From positions 60,100 to 124,099 of the forward strand of contig WHVA01000349.1 in assembly GCA_015179125.1 (NCBI GenBank): a stretch of DNA of 64,000 bases. The letters run 5' to 3'. Positions 9,922-20,641 of this stretch are shown here, in pieces (position 1 is the stretch's first letter; each line of letters begins with the position of its first letter). The stretch comes from Gautieria morchelliformis. Its lineage: Eukaryota > Basidiomycota > Agaricomycetes > Gomphales > Gomphaceae. The notes under the pieces were generated by a model. The model made no database searches. It worked only from the letters and a program-made list of their open reading frames with translations, and had not been told where the DNA came from. Both the position numbers and the translations under genes were made by a program.

Positions 9922-11277
9922 ATATCTCCGTATTGGTTGCTGTAATATCGCCACATGCGGAGCGACCGCCAGCCACATCATAGTCTTCATGCATCATTTT
10001 CCTTTCATCTACTTTCTTGCACGACTCATTATTTCATTGCGACACCATAAAATGTCGAAGCATCTGACACCCTGCATGTTAATAACCTATGACAGCATCT
10101 CATTCTTATCACCACCACTCAAAATGATTGATAGTTATCCACATGTACTATGATACTCATTGTTGTAGAGATGCAAGATTTGCCATTTAGGTATCCATGT
10201 TTGTATTTGTATGACAGAGCAAGGTGGCTATTCGCTGGAAGGCTGCTGATTGCTGCGACACCAATGTAGTCTGATCATCAGCGTTAGAGAACAAGGTATG
10301 GTCGGGTAAAATACTTATGTAATGTTCGACTGCCGTGGAAGACGCCAGATTCTTGGGCTTCACTGATCGCAGCCTTATTCCGGAGTAGAACGCTACCGGC
10401 CAAATAGTTCTGTGTACCAGTGGCATCACGTACTATACCTCGCGCGCTCCCATCCATGCAGCCTCTAATATTCTTCGGAGAGGTTGCGCCGTGGTAGTGT
10501 GGGACATGACGTGGCCTTGCAAGTTGCCAGGCTGCGAGTGGGTGCAAATCCTTAGAGGAAAGTTTTGTCTCTTCCGTCCCGCCCGTCATTCAACCGCGGG
10601 GGTAAGGTTTCTTTGCAAGCGAACACTGCTCCTGCATTGCTTTCTCCCACTTGTGGCACAGAAAAGTCAGTCTCCACAATTGTCTTCCATATTACCTACC
10701 CCTGTGCATCTTACAGGATAGCGCATTCTGGGAGAGCTATAAGCTCCCAATAATGTGCTGCCAGTGGCTGTCATAGAGTCGGATGTTCCAAGGTTACGTA
10801 AGTCGCGACTCATGTCACGCGTGACACTGTCACCTAATTACGCTGGCAAATACACCTGTGGAAGCTTAGCGGTATCTTGTTTCAATCGTCTGAATACATC
10901 AGACTGTTGCATGTCTTTCCTGTATATCCTTGTATTTTTTCGAACTTACCGCCCTAACGGTCACGGCCGCCGGGTATGACTTTACCGGTTTCGTATGATG
11001 AATTGATGATGATGACCGCGACGCCCGTAGAGCGGGCGTCCGTACTACGGACTACTACGGGTTTGCCTGATTTAGTTGCATGCAGCCCCTGGTATTCCCG
11101 GATGTCAGTCTGTCATCCGATATACCGGCTAGTCATCCCGCGAAGTCGAGGAGTTGAGATGTTTACTCATCTGGCGGCTCCGGCTGCACTGCATGGTTGC
11201 GCGGCGTAAATATATAAGTACGCTCAAGTACGCTCCTTGTACTCCAACACGCCTTTGCTATAACAGTAATACCCGCC
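9922..11277. other. Intergenic region
   Basis: 1.36 kb with only short open frames in conflicting frames and no motif I recognise. AT-rich near 10000-10150. The last 80 bp contain tatataagta near 11209, a plausible core promoter for the next gene. Confidence 0.5.
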
Positions 11278-12121
11278 ATGAACACCCTCCCCATAATCGA
11301 ACACGATCTCTACTCGACGAGCCTCCTCTCCCCCGTCGACGAATCACCGCTGTATGCTGTCGCGACACGCCGGCACCCTGACGGATACTGGGTTGATGTT
11401 GTATATCGTCTAGAGCAGAATGGAAGCAGGGACGATAATCCCTCCAAGTCTGAAAAACCCACTGTACACACTGAGCTCGCTACTGTGTTCTACATTGACG
11501 CGGGCACCACCCGTGTTAGGTTCGGAGACCATGAGACAGAGCTTGGCCTAGACGCGTTTCTGAGGCGGAGGCATCCACATAGCAAGTGAGCTCGACTATT
11601 AGTTACGTCGGTTATCGCAATACTTAATCTCTCTACCCTGTTCTAGCTCGAGAATATTTGTAGGAGCTGATGGGGTGACATATAAATGGCGCATGGACGG
11701 AAAGAATCTTGAGGTATATACACCCTCTATCTCCCCTCTACCCTCGCTTCTTGCCTGACACTCACTCTCTGACACTTTCCAGCTTCTCAACACCGCCACA
11801 CACAAGCTCATTGCACGCTCCCAACCACGCCGCTCCAAGTCCCCTTTCCCCGTGTCGTTCCCTAGGTTGAGCATGCACCTCACGCGCTCCATTCCCACCA
11901 TCTCTGCTTCGCGCACCGCTACCATCACATTTCCCACCACAACAGCCACCGTAAACACTCCATATACTACGCGCACCTCGTACCCAACCCTTTCCCTTCA
12001 TCCAGGCCTCCTCAGCCTCGACTCCGCATCCTACCATCCGCAGCTGCTTGATGGGATCGTGCTCACCTTTTTCATAATGCAACGGCTGCTGAAGGAAAGG
12101 TTGCGGTTTCGGTATCCATGA
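11278..12121 (+). CDS. DUF6593-like hypothetical protein
   Basis: Exons 11278..11585, 11647..11713 and 11783..12121, 237 residues. The central run FVGADGVTYKWRMDGKNLEL resembles the conserved core of the DUF6593 family, common in Agaricomycetes and of unknown function. The N-terminus is acidic and polar; the C-terminus is Ser/Thr-rich and ends in a basic helix (MQRLLKERLRFRYP). A TATA-like box lies about 70 bp upstream of the ATG. Both introns have good gt..ag ends and the frame is maintained. The family call is from memory. Confidence 0.65.
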
Positions 12122-12847
12122 AGATGAACGCGAAGCTACGCTTTTTCGAACTCTGTCATTATTTAACGTAGAAAATTTTCCCTTCCTTTCTGCTGTACGT
12201 TAGTGGCTCATATGTGCTAGTAGAATTAAAAATAATGCGGCCATGCTACATAGATAGACCCTGAAGCCTGATAATACTACCACCGACATGCTTCTGTAGA
12301 TGTGGAATCAATCAGATTTTTCCGGCGGCTCAAAGCTGTCCTGATACCCAGCCCGTCAGCGATCAGCGATCCTAGTGGTGATGCAGGCTTTACGTTACCC
12401 GTAGCTTCCATCACGAATGAAGTTCTATCATGGCGAGCTTTGCAATACACACATTGAGGATGAGTCTCTCGAAAGTGAGAAAAGTGGCATTGATCCGCAC
12501 ACAGATCTCTCGAAGTACGCCCGCAGGATGGCTGCCTGACTTGAATCCTAGTCCTATCCAGTGCGCTCGTATTGAATGGCAGTTGGTGTGATTACATAGC
12601 ACTGTACAGTAAGTTTGAGGCACGAATAGCAGTACATTATCTGGATCGCCCCGTGAATGCCAACCCCAAGCTATAAGTATCGGTCAATGGCAACTTGACT
12701 GTATGCTAAGCTTAAGATAATATAAAATGGAAGAAATACCATGGCTAGAATTTGTCGTAGAAACACCCTCGCAAATAGAACAAGGTGCCGCGGTATTCTC
12801 TGTATCCCCTCATAGCTTCTTCAGAATCCTCAGCGCAATTGGATGGA
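12122..12847. other. Convergent intergenic region
   Basis: The 3' flanks of the DUF6593-like gene (+) and the Asx-homology gene (-). No coding sequence seen. Confidence 0.5.
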
Positions 12848-14172
12848 TCAGGGCCTTCGAGAATGTCTCTCCACCTGCACAGCAGGTAAATCAATTGCTA
12901 GGGTTTAGAACTGACAAGCAGAAAGGCCCACCGCCAGAGGGTGAACGATTTCCAGGCGTTCGCACTGCGCCTTCTGCTTTTATCGACACTACCATCTAGG
13001 TCAAGCAAAGCACCTTCTAGTTGGGATGGGGTTTTTATAGTGATTGATCGCAAGAGAACGTCAGATTCTTCCGCCGGGGGCTGTTTGGCTATGGCAGGAT
13101 GTTGGAGACATGCAAGCGGGAGGTGTATGTGTGTGGACGGGGCGACGAGGACGGTGACGGTATCAGTACTAGGGTGAATAGACTGGATCTATGCAACAAA
13201 CTCAAGGTTAACAAACGGTATATTCTGTGCGGGGACTTACCAATGCGTCTTTTGCGACAGTGCAATTGAGTTGTGTAAAGTGACGACGATACGCCAAGAT
13301 GTCGCCTACGCGGATTATAGAATTTCTAGCTAGATGTTTCAAAGTTAAACAGGACGCTTCGCTTGATGATAGTTATCGTTGTGAGCTATGGCATGACATG
13401 TCTAAGCAAAGTGCCACCTACCCGGCTAGTCCATCGGCATCTGAGATATTTCTCCTGACAACGGGATGCTCTGCTGACCAAACATCGTCCTTCCAAGGAG
13501 CATGTATTTCTCCTTTCTGCAAATTTGTGATATACTCACCCACAAGGGCGTCATGTGTGGGTGTTAACCATCCAGAGACCAGGTGATCCTTGGGCAGAAA
13601 GTAATTTAGCCCGTATTATTTCACGCAAGAACGCATTTTATTGTATGAGAGCACAAAAAGCACACATACTTGGAATGTTCTGGTACCAGCTTCAAAGAAT
13701 GGCTCGCTAAAGAAGCAAGGGTCTGGCTCGGATGCAAGAGCCATGGCGTCCGCATCAATATGAGCTGCTTCAATAGCTTCGCCTGAGAGTTGTGTATTTG
13801 CAGGATGATGTGAATCAAGACTTGGTCTGAAAAGGGGAAACACAGTCGGAGGAAGCATTGTTGAGAGCAAAGCCCGACTGTCTTGTGATAAAGCGGACCA
13901 AGTATTCTCATTTATCAGTGTCTAAAAAGAAGAAAGGGTTTATTCTAAATAAGGACTATTATTTCAGAGTCGCTCACAGAAATATCCAAACCGACGAGTG
14001 GACTTTTTGGATTTGTGAGCAAAAAGTCAAGCGAAGCCGGATCCTGGTGGCTGTCCTTTGTTGAGGAAGCCTTCCTCTTTTTGGAGGCAGAGACTGTGGG
14101 CTTCTCTTCAAGCACTTTGTCTTGAAATTTCGCAGGTACCTGAATGGAACGTCGTGGTCGTTCAGTCGCCAT
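12848..14172 (-). CDS. Asx-homology (DEUBAD-like) domain protein
   Basis: Six exons on the - strand: 13978..14172, 13670..13921, 13422..13588, 13241..13325, 12916..13188 and 12848..12874, 332 residues, all phases consistent. The N-terminus is basic (KKRKASS, nuclear signal-like). Residues ~55-100 carry the Asx-type helix-rich region: LDFLLTNPKSPLV, then ENTWSALSQDSRALLSTMLP. Conserved fungal segments follow: FFEAGTRTFQDHLVSGWLT, HAPWKDDVW, and VGDILAYRRHFTQL. Animal Asx/ASXL domains of this kind bind and activate BAP1-type deubiquitinases of histone H2A; a similar role here is inference. The last exon is uncertain: reading through the 41-bp final intron ends instead near 12900. It shares a 221-bp divergent promoter with the lysine-degradation gene. 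Confidence 0.72.
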
Positions 14173-14393
14173 GATGGGAGAAGGCAAACGCGCCCGCAAT
14201 GTCCCATAATGACCCGGGATTCTAAAGACCACGTGACCGGTGATGGAGCTCTCTTCAAAAGGGTCGGCGCGCGCACAGTCGGGCGGATCTTGGGGCGACG
14301 ATCACGTCTCGTGACATCCCGCGCTATGCCCGCCATATTTGACACGTATTTGACTGGTTTTCCTCAACCCCTACTATCATGTTATGCTGGAAC
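14173..14393. promoter_or_regulatory. Bidirectional promoter region
   Basis: 221 bp between the start codons of the divergent Asx-homology gene (14172, -) and the LKR/SDH gene (14394, +). Both promoters must lie here or inside the neighbouring transcript. No specific factor site recognised. Confidence 0.6.
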
Positions 14394-17300
14394 ATGACTC
14401 CTGCGCCTTCACACAGTCTTATTTTCAAACGACTCATTTCGTCCTCTCTACATCAGGTAACCAATCCGCTGACAATAGGAATCAGGCGTGAAGACCCTGC
14501 AAGGCTTTGGGAGCGTCGTTGTCCACTGACTCCATCTGCTGTCGAGGAACTTGTTCAAGACGCAGGCGTACGCGTCTTGGTCCAGGATTGTAACCGGCGT
14601 GTTTATGGAATAGGCGAGTTTGAAAGGGTACGTGCCCCTTTCTGTAGGACTTTTTTTCCCCCGGTTAACGAGTTGCGGCTCCTAGGCGGGAGCGAGTGTT
14701 CATCCGAATCTCTCTCCAGCCCACATAATTCTAGGAATAAAGGAAATCCCCCTCTGTGATCTAACAGACCAATCTGGATCTTTGCCATTGTCCGCGCCCC
14801 TGTGTTCTGATGAGAGACGCGTGCTGCAAGTGCCACGAACGCATTTGATGTTCTCGCACACCGGGAAAGGACAGCCATACAATATGCCGCTGTTGTCGAA
14901 ATTCATAAGCCCAGACAACTCCCGTAGTCAGAGAACGGATGAGATGTCGCACCTCATTGATTATGAGTTTCTTACTGATGGACCTGTGCCAACTGGCAAA
15001 AGAGTTGTTGCGTTCGGATGGTTCGCAGGCGGTACGTATCTCTAGGGAATTTACATGCATCGCCCATCCTACCATTTTCTTCACCAGCCTCAGGGGCTGT
15101 CGAAGGTCTATGCGCAACCGCACATGATCTTCTTTCATTTGGTGTTGCGTCTCCGTTCCTGGTACGGTCCACTTGTGCAGGATACCAATCGGTTTTTAAT
15201 CGCGCGCGAGATATTCTGTAGCATCTTCCTAGGCCATACATGTCCCGCACAGTCGCAGGAATGCGAGGTTCTTTGTGTTCGGTTGGTAGTCTCATCTCAG
15301 AACACGGCACTCCTGCAGCTACCGGCCCTTTCGTGATCACCATCACAGGGTATGCACTGATTACATTATTCTGTTCAAAGTATTCAAAAATATATCTAGA
15401 AACGGAAACGTGGCTCACGGTGCGTTAGCAATCGTTGAGAGCCTGCCGCACGCGTATGTGCGCCCCGAGGACTTGCCAGCTCTTGTCTCTTCTAAAGGTA
15501 GGCTTCACCTGTCGTAGAGTGCCTGATGAACCATTGACGCTAATCATCGGTTTATATCCTACTAAGATACGGACTTGCGAAAAGTAAGCCAATCAGTATT
15601 GCCTTGATTGGACCAAAACCCTGATGCCTCGTAGGTATACATAGTTCATGCCCAGCCGAAGCACTACATAGTCCCCTCTGACGGATCTTCGCGTCGTTAT
15701 GATCGTGCATCCTACTACGCTCGACCAACAGACTGGAAGAGTGTATTCTATGACAGGGTGCGTGCATAAACATTTTCCTGGACGACATGGCACTTGTGAC
15801 GGCGTCTGTTGCTCAAGTATGAAGGTTTTCACGTTTTTTTGAATAGATTGCGCCATATACATCACTGTTTATCAACGGTGCTGGTTGGCAAATTGGTTTT
15901 CCACGTCTTATGACCAATGACCAGCTAGCCAGCGCGTTTCGTACTTCTCTTGCTCTCTCTCGTATTGGACGATTCCGTACTGTCGCAGACGTTAGTTGTG
16001 ATATGAAAGGTGGTCTGGAATTTGTTGAGCAATCAACCACGGCGAGTCTTCACAGGTTCCCAGTCTTCTTAAAGTGAGATTCCACTGATGCATTGCATAC
16101 ACGGACAGATTGATTCTCCATTCTACATATCCCGCCCTTCCTCACTCCCTCCGTCCTTCCCCGGCGTGCAAGTCATGTCTGTTGATATATTGCCGACTCA
16201 AATTCCCCAGGACGCATCCGCCCACTTCAGTACCGCTCTGATGCCTTACCTTCGTACCTTGATTCGACAATATCAAGGAACTCTGGGAAATGAAGAACAG
16301 GAAAGAGTCGCATCACTGGGTCGTGCTACGATTGCGCAACATGGATCCCTCCAGGGAGCTCACAAGTGGCTTGCGGCGCCTCTACGGGAGTTGAACGAGG
16401 ACCGGGCCACTGACTTGACACTTATTCAACCTGATCTGCGAGCTCGGGGCGCCATACAGGACAAGGCGAAATTAGCAGGCTCTACGCCTAAAAAAAAAGT
16501 CTTGCTTTTGGGATCTGGTATGGTCGCGCGTCCCGTGGTGGAGGAGTTTTCGAAACGGAAGGATGTGCACCTTGTGGTGGGTGAGTGATTGTTTTCCGCT
16601 AAATTGTTTGCCTGCTTCCACTCATTATGCGCTAAGCAAGCAACAATGTTATGGATGCCCCATTCATTAATGAGCGTTTCCAAAACGTGACCTTTAAACA
16701 AGTTGATTTGGCCGACATCGCTGAAGTGGATAGCCTGGTCAGCGACGCGGATGTTGTAGTCAGGTACAGTGAAATTCGTGTTTGGCATCTAATGCAACTT
16801 TCATCATCGGCATATCTAGCCTATTACCAGCACCCTTTCATCCAGCAGCTGCAAAGTTATGCATTACTCACAGGAAACACATGGTAACTGCTAGCTATAT
16901 ATCACCTGCCATGAGAGAATTACATGAATCGTTAGCTGCTCTACCCATCGTCCGGACTGGTGCCTGACCCCGTTTAATGTAGTGCCGTGGAATCAGATGT
17001 GCTACTGCTTAATGAGATCGGACTGGACCCTGGCATTGACCACTGTTCAGCGATATCTTTATTGCAGCGCCTGAAATCGCAGAACAAGATCGCCAAATCA
17101 TTCATATCTTTTTGTGGCGGGCTCCCAGCGCCTGAAGCTGCCGACGTGCCACTGGGTTACAAGTTCTCGTGGAGTCCTAGGTAGATAGCTCCCCTTCTCG
17201 AGCGATGAGTTACTTCTGACTTTTGTTGCCTAAAAATATCATTTTCCCTTAGAGCAATGTTGAATGTCGCACTCAGTTCCGCACGTTTCAAACTAATGGG

Positions 17301-18318
17301 AGAGGTTTATCCCTCTTTGGGAGGTGGCGATTCGCTCGCTGACTCTTTTCACAGGAATACAACATGCAAGGAGAAGATCTTTTACAATCGCATTTCCGAA
17401 CAGTCCCTTTATCTAACGTGTTTAGATTCGAAGGCATTGCGAATCGTGATAGTCTTCCTTATGCAAAGACATACAACATTGGACCTGTCAACGTGTTGGA
17501 CACAGTTCTCAGGGGAACATTAAGGCAGGTCCTCTGAGTGTCTGTATCGAAGCACGTTATCAATTGTCATCCTCAGATACCCAGGGTTTTGCACACTCTT
17601 GCATCTCTTTCGACGTATTGGGCTGCTCGAGGTTGAGCATCCGATCTTACTCAGTAACTGGACATCCTTTGCCCCTCGCGCTCTATCGTCCAAGTTTGCT
17701 ATTCAGCTTTCCGATGATGATGCGGCATCATTTCGCTCCGCCCTTGGTGATATAATCGATATTCCTAGAGACGCACTTTCTCAGCTAATCCACGTACTTA
17801 ACTGGCTCGGCATTAGCCCCGTACAGCACGATTCATTTACTCCCCAACATAACAACACACTTTCAATTTTGCCGCCTTCTAAGCCGCTAGCACCAATCGA
17901 TTTGCTTACGATGGTCCTGTCCCACCAACTTCGCTATCAACGTGGGGAGCGCGACATGGTTGTCCTCGTGCATGAAATTACGGTAGGGTCGACTTCTGTT
18001 CATGGGAGAATCGCGGAGGAGCAAACACACACATCGACCCTCATCGCATATGGCACCCCGTCATCTTCAGCTATGTCCCGCACGGTCGGTCTACCTGTGG
18101 CCCTTGCAACCTTGGCTATCCTTGACGGGCAGGTTCACGCAAGAGGCGTTCATGGCCCCACGATGGAAAGTGTGTATGGACCAGTTCTGCAAGGATTAGA
18201 GGCGAATGGACTCGGAATGAAAGAAAAGGTGACGCTTGGTGGTGGAAGTCGCCGAGGTTTAAGGGACGAGTTATGGTCAACCATGCCAGGGAGAGGGAGC
18301 GTCGTAGGATCTCTCTGA
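14394..18318 (+). CDS. AASS: Bifunctional lysine-ketoglutarate reductase/saccharopine dehydrogenase
   Basis: Fifteen exons: 14394..14627, 14686..15031, 15088..15161, 15222..15349, 15400..15497, 15567..15583, 15635..15757, 15847..16062, 16109..16580, 16637..16763, 16820..16930, 16983..17180, 17253..17304, 17355..17524, 17577..18318. They join in frame to about 1035 residues. The N-terminal half is the reductase: TIGIRREDPARLWERRCPLT, THLMFSHTGKGQPYNMPLL, LFINGAGWQIGFPRLMT. The C-terminal half is the dehydrogenase: VLLLGSGMVARPVVE, VTASYISPAMRELHE, NEIGLDPGIDH, GGLPAPEAADVPLGYKF. The enzyme converts lysine plus 2-oxoglutarate through saccharopine to aminoadipate semialdehyde plus glutamate. The fused form serves lysine degradation in animals and plants; fungal lysine synthesis uses separate Lys1 and Lys9. 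The intron 17525-17576 appears to start with GC, and donors at 16063 and 16931 are weak. Confidence 0.9.
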
Positions 18319-18497
18319 ACAAGATTCGGTTTGAGGCAGAAAGAGGAGTATTATTATGGATATGCCGCACATTTCTACACCTCACTGTACTTTATCATCA
18401 CGGATATATGCGCAATGACTGCAGGCTCCGTTCTGTAATTAAACTAAATTGGATGATGGAACCCCTCCCACGGCACATGCCAGATCGTGAAGGAGAA
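18319..18497. other. Short convergent intergenic region
   Basis: 179 bp between the stop of the LKR/SDH gene (+) and the stop of the kinase-like gene (-). No feature seen. Confidence 0.5.
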
Positions 18498-20075
18498 CTA
18501 TTGTGCAACGTCTCTCCAACGCCAGAACCGCCCCTCATCACGATCCCTTTCCGGACAACAATTGCCAGGTTTCGTGAGTTGCCCAAAGAACCACATACAC
18601 CCAGGTGCTTGTAAGACCTCTTTTGGCGTTTGGAGCACGAGCTCCCGCAACTTGGAGAGTGCTTGTGAAGCGCTCGGTCGTTCGGATGGATCTGTGTTGG
18701 TCATGCGAGAGAGAATGTCCATGAATCCGGGCATTGAACGACAAAGCAAAGCAGGGACAGGAGACACGCTCTGGAATCAATCATGGTGGTTAGACTGCGC
18801 AGGTACAACTACTGAATTATCTTACAACAGGGGGTGGATCCTCAATGGATAAAAATGGAAAGAAATGCCGTCAGGTGGCTGTCAACGTGTGCTAAGGTGG
18901 AAAGTGGTTACCTGTTCATCTTCTAGTTGTATTTGCATGAATCTTGCCAAAGCAAAGACCTTTCCAAAGTTTTATTAGATTGAGAGGCTGTTCGGAGCAA
19001 GCGCTGACCACTCACATCAACGGCAAATGGATCGTACTCTTCAGTGTCTGAAAGCTCCGGGGGGGCGGTATCCGGTGTGTGCACAGTGCCCGTTACCTTT
19101 CGCCTGTCCGGAGGTGTATCAGGGGGGAACCGTGTGGACTCTCCAAAGTCAATGTATCCATATTTGGCGTTGAACAGAGACGCAAAGGGTCCTCCAAGAA
19201 CAGACACATAGTCACCACCGTAATTCCATAATATATTATTCCTGGACACATCCTAAATGACAACGTTATTAAGACAAAGAGGAAATAGATGAAATACGTA
19301 CTCGAAAGGCAATCAGATGTTCATGCATGTAGCTCAAACCCTTAGAGAGTGGGGATGAGATTTCACAACATTATGAAATCGCGGGACAGCTATACCTCCA
19401 GGCATTGTTCAAACCAATCCACGTACTCGCCAACATTATACGGCTTTAATCGAGTTTTCCACTCCGGCATGACAAGAAAGCCAAACTTTCCGATCTTGAT
19501 TATGTCGAGAAAGGGGATAGTATGATCGCGAGGATCTGGGTTGACTCTCCTCTGCAAGGATAAGTATTTTACGATTGAGAACTCAGCACTATCGGCTTTG
19601 ACTGCCTTGATAACCACTCGGCGACCGAACCGATCGTATGCAGGATGAGCGTTGGGCTGAAATGACCAGTTAACGTTATATACTTGATAAGTTAAAAGGG
19701 ACACGCCTGGCGCCATGACATTCGAATATCACAATGACCCAACGGGTATTCGGCGATAGCTTCTCCTTCGCGTGGTATGAAAGGATTGATGGGAGGTGGA
19801 AAGTTTTCAGCGTCATGACAAGTAGGACTGTCCTGGGTACCCGGGATCGGTGAATCATACCAGAAAATGCGATATCCGAGAGATTCGAAGGCTCCTTCGA
19901 AGTGCCTCCATGGTTCATCCCAATCTGCAGATTGGCTTTCTTCTTCAGGAAGGTCATCAAAGTCCACAGGGGGCAGAGGATACTATGCCAGCAAGCTTGA
20001 TCAGGTAACGCGATAGTTCCATTAGATTGCATAACGCACATCTATGATTTCGCAGACAATCTCGCTATCCCCCAT
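18498..20075 (-). CDS. Fungal protein kinase-like protein (Agaricomycete type)
   Basis: Multi-exon gene starting at 20075 (MGDSEIVCEIID, first exon 20040..20075; second exon begins 19982). Segments in order: DDLPEEESQSADWDEPWRHFE and NPFIPREGEAIAEYPLGHCD, typical of the family's N-terminus. Then PAYDRFGRRVVIKAVK (lysine loop), FLVMPEWK (hinge), GLSYMHEHLIAFRDVSRNNI (catalytic loop with RD and N) and YGYIDFGEST (DFG). The end is FMDILSRMTNTDPSERPSAS. Mushroom genomes carry many such kinase-like genes with unknown substrates. The catalytic Lys, Asp, Asn and DFG are present, so activity is possible. One base appears missing near 19712 (a G run before cgcc): RMSW and APGVSLLTY lie in adjacent frames. 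Exon ends between 18770 and 18930 are not settled. Confidence 0.72.
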
Positions 20076-20303
20076 GCCAAAGCGCTTTGAGGCTGCTCAG
20101 TAGTATAGTTCCTTGTCCGTGACGTGACGATCGATGAGCCGGAACCAAATTTCAAATTTCAGGGCCGGAAGACCGGAAGACCGCACTGCGGAGGTACGCG
20201 ATAAGCGGAAGAAGGCGGTCACACGTAGCTTGTGTCTATAAGTACTGAGTACTGAGTGCTGAGCCCCAGTGTGATTTTCACGCAACCTCTGGAGTCTGCC
20301 GCA
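20076..20303. promoter_or_regulatory. Divergent promoter between kinase-like gene and small gene
   Basis: 228 bp between two divergent start codons. It contains tctataagta at about 20234 (TATA-like for the + strand gene) and a short tandem array of tactgag (three copies, 20241-20262). Confidence 0.5.
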
Positions 20304-20641
20304 ATGACGACTATTGTTACCCTGTATAAGGTGAGCCGCTTGAATGTTTGCCACCTTTTTTTCATGTCACTGACTACATGCATACTTACAGGAGTCAGAC
20401 AAAGTGATGTTTTATCAGACGACTAGCAGCATCTCCACTATTCAAGGAGAAATTCTAACAGTTACGACCAAGACAAAAGTAAGTTGGCATACCTTGACAC
20501 AATAATGTACATGCCCTGACATCTCTTTTCCAGAATGGTATAACCACCATCAGCTACCAGATTGAGGTGATAATCGCATCTGGGGGGAAATTAACTTGTA
20601 CGGTGCCCCAGTCCAGAATCACCGGACTCGCCGAAGTTTAA
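20304..20641 (+). CDS. Small three-exon gene, 73 residues, unknown
   Basis: Exons 20304..20330, 20392..20478 and 20534..20641, joined in phase 0 at both junctions. Each intron has a strong donor (gtgagc, gtaagt) and a good acceptor (acag, ccag). The product starts MTTIVTLYKESDKVMFYQ and alternates hydrophobic and polar residues (TIQGEILTVTTKTK, ISYQIEVIIASGG), which suggests a small beta-rich domain. It has one Cys, no signal peptide and no membrane segment. A TATA-like box sits about 70 bp upstream. I do not recognise the family. The regular splice sites and shared phase argue that it is real. Confidence 0.6.

Noticed and set aside
12727-12999. + strand frame of 90 codons
   Set aside because: Overlaps the last exons of the Asx-homology gene on the other strand and has no motif.
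19390-19716. Separate 108-codon gene
   Set aside because: It is the lysine-loop to hinge part of the kinase-like gene in a shifted frame, not an independent gene.
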